Below, in pieces: positions 7,258-7,822 of a stretch of DNA of 7,822 nt. The notes under the pieces were generated by a model, which saw only the letters and a list, made by a program, of their open reading frames with translations, did not search any database and was not told the DNA's origin. Each line of letters begins with the position of its first letter. Positions within the stretch are counted from its first letter, which is position 1. Both the position numbers and the translations under genes were made by a program. The DNA comes from Candidatus Sodaliphilus fimicaballi (lineage in GTDB: Bacteria > Bacteroidota > Bacteroidia > Bacteroidales > Muribaculaceae): the NCBI GenBank assembly GCA_018065165.1, contig JAGHTV010000051.1, positions 1 to 7,822 on the forward strand. Direction: 5' to 3'.

Positions 7258-7292
7258 AAAAATAGCGCGACCTATGACAATAAGGCCGCGCT
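7258..7292 (-). terminator. Rho-independent terminator of the polysaccharide export gene
   Basis: On the minus strand bases 7292-7283 pair with 7273-7264: AGCGCG/CGCGCT and CCT/AGG, with one C-A mismatch between them. The loop is 9 bases, and five T residues (7262-7258) follow the stem. It lies 24 bases after the export-gene stop and ahead of the clpB promoter candidate, so it separates the two minus-strand genes. Confidence 0.8.
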
Positions 7293-7316
7293 GATGAACT
7301 TATGTGGGTGGGTTTG

Positions 7317-7822
7317 TTATTTCTTTGTCAGAGCGATTACAAATGTTGCAATAGAGATGAGAGTACCTATAGAACTTGTGGTGAGTGCAAGTGCGGGAGG
7401 TACATTCCATGCCGAGCGAGCCTTGCTTGCATTGGGTTCTACGTAGATGCAATCGTTTTGTTGCAGGTAGAAGTCGGGCGAAACGATAAGGTTCTTGTCG
7501 TTAAGGTTAATGGTCTTGATTTGACGAGAGCCGTCGGCCTTAGTGCGTACAATCATGATGTTGTCACGCTTGCCCTTGATTGTAAGGTCACCTGCCATTG
7601 CAATAGCCTCAAGGATGTTGAGGCGGCCATTTGTTGCCTTAATCACGCCGGGATTGTTAAACTCACCAAGGCAATATACCTTGAAGTTCTGGATACGTAC
7701 TTCTACACCAGGCTTAACGTTGAGGTAGCGTGGATAGATGAGGCCAGCGATATATTCCTCAGTAGCAGCCTTGGTCATACCTCCTACGTGCAAGCGACCA
7801 AGCATGGGGAACTCAATGTCAC
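7317..7822 (-). CDS. Polysaccharide export protein (Wza/OPX-like, SLBB domain), C-terminal part
   Basis: The frame is open to the right edge, so the N-terminus (signal peptide or lipobox and the start of the Poly_export domain) lies outside; an internal Met at 7805 is not the start, because the family pattern continues upstream of it. About 168 residues are present. The first part (DIEFPMLGRLHVGGMT, then helix and the strand around VEVRIQNFKVYCLGEF) is the end of the Poly_export domain. An SLBB-like domain follows with GEFNNPGVI, LNILEAIAMAGDLT and the strand with YVEPN. The C-terminus has a hydrophobic helix, about the last 25 residues, ending in two lysines. OPX proteins form the outer-membrane channel or collar that exports capsule or exopolysaccharide with a Wzc-type partner. 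Stop TAA at 7319-7317, followed by its own terminator. Confidence 0.88.
   Translation of the reverse strand, partial: DIEFPMLGRLHVGGMTKAATEEYIAGLIYPRYLNVKPGVEVRIQNFKVYCLGEFNNPGVIKATNGRLNILEAIAMAGDLTIKGKRDNIMIVRTKADGSRQIKTINLNDKNLIVSPDFYLQQNDCIYVEPNASKARSAWNVPPALALTTSSIGTLISIATFVIALTKK

Noticed and set aside
7803..7805. ATG at 7805-7803 (minus) as the start of a short complete gene.
   Set aside because: The frame stays open to the window edge and the residues upstream (DIEFP) continue the Poly_export pattern, so the true start lies outside.

Overview
The window looks like a chromosomal segment from a gut-type member of the Bacteroidales (phylum Bacteroidota). This is inferred from the dipeptide epimerase tail, the MBOAT/SGNH pair, a C-terminal dockerin on a small secreted protein, an SLBB-type polysaccharide export protein with a C-terminal membrane helix, and start codons mostly without Shine-Dalgarno sequences. 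The genus cannot be fixed from sequence alone; Muribaculaceae- or Prevotella-like organisms are plausible. No RNA genes, insertion sequences, CRISPR arrays or attachment sites were seen, and no gene-free stretch exceeds about 150 bases.

Layout. Positions 1-231 (+) hold the C-terminal end of an enolase-superfamily dipeptide epimerase (peptidoglycan peptide recycling), followed by a strong hairpin at 261-301. Next come four + strand genes, probably one operon: a membrane-anchored SGNH hydrolase (322-1185), an MBOAT O-acyltransferase (1192-2679), a P-loop NTPase fused to a CYTH domain (2736-3836), and a small secreted dockerin protein (3843-4532). A hairpin at 4542-4576 ends this unit and can also serve the convergent minus-strand gene. 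That gene is clpB (7171-4583), with its own leader, a candidate promoter and a clear ribosome binding site. Upstream of clpB on the same strand is the C-terminal part of a Wza-like export protein (7822-7317), cut by the window edge and separated from clpB by its own terminator (7258-7292).

How the genes may work together. The SGNH/MBOAT pair is the usual two-part arrangement for O-acylating an extracellular glycan: the MBOAT protein brings acyl groups across the inner membrane and an SGNH protein transfers or removes them outside. The two downstream genes are the unusual part. The NTPase-CYTH fusion is the domain arrangement of the eukaryotic TTD14 family and keeps the charged residues expected of a triphosphate-binding tunnel. 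The last gene encodes an exported protein with two intact calcium-loop repeats. Why these two lie with an acylation pair is not explained by known biology and is the best candidate here for something new. ClpB and the export protein look like ordinary, separately transcribed neighbours.
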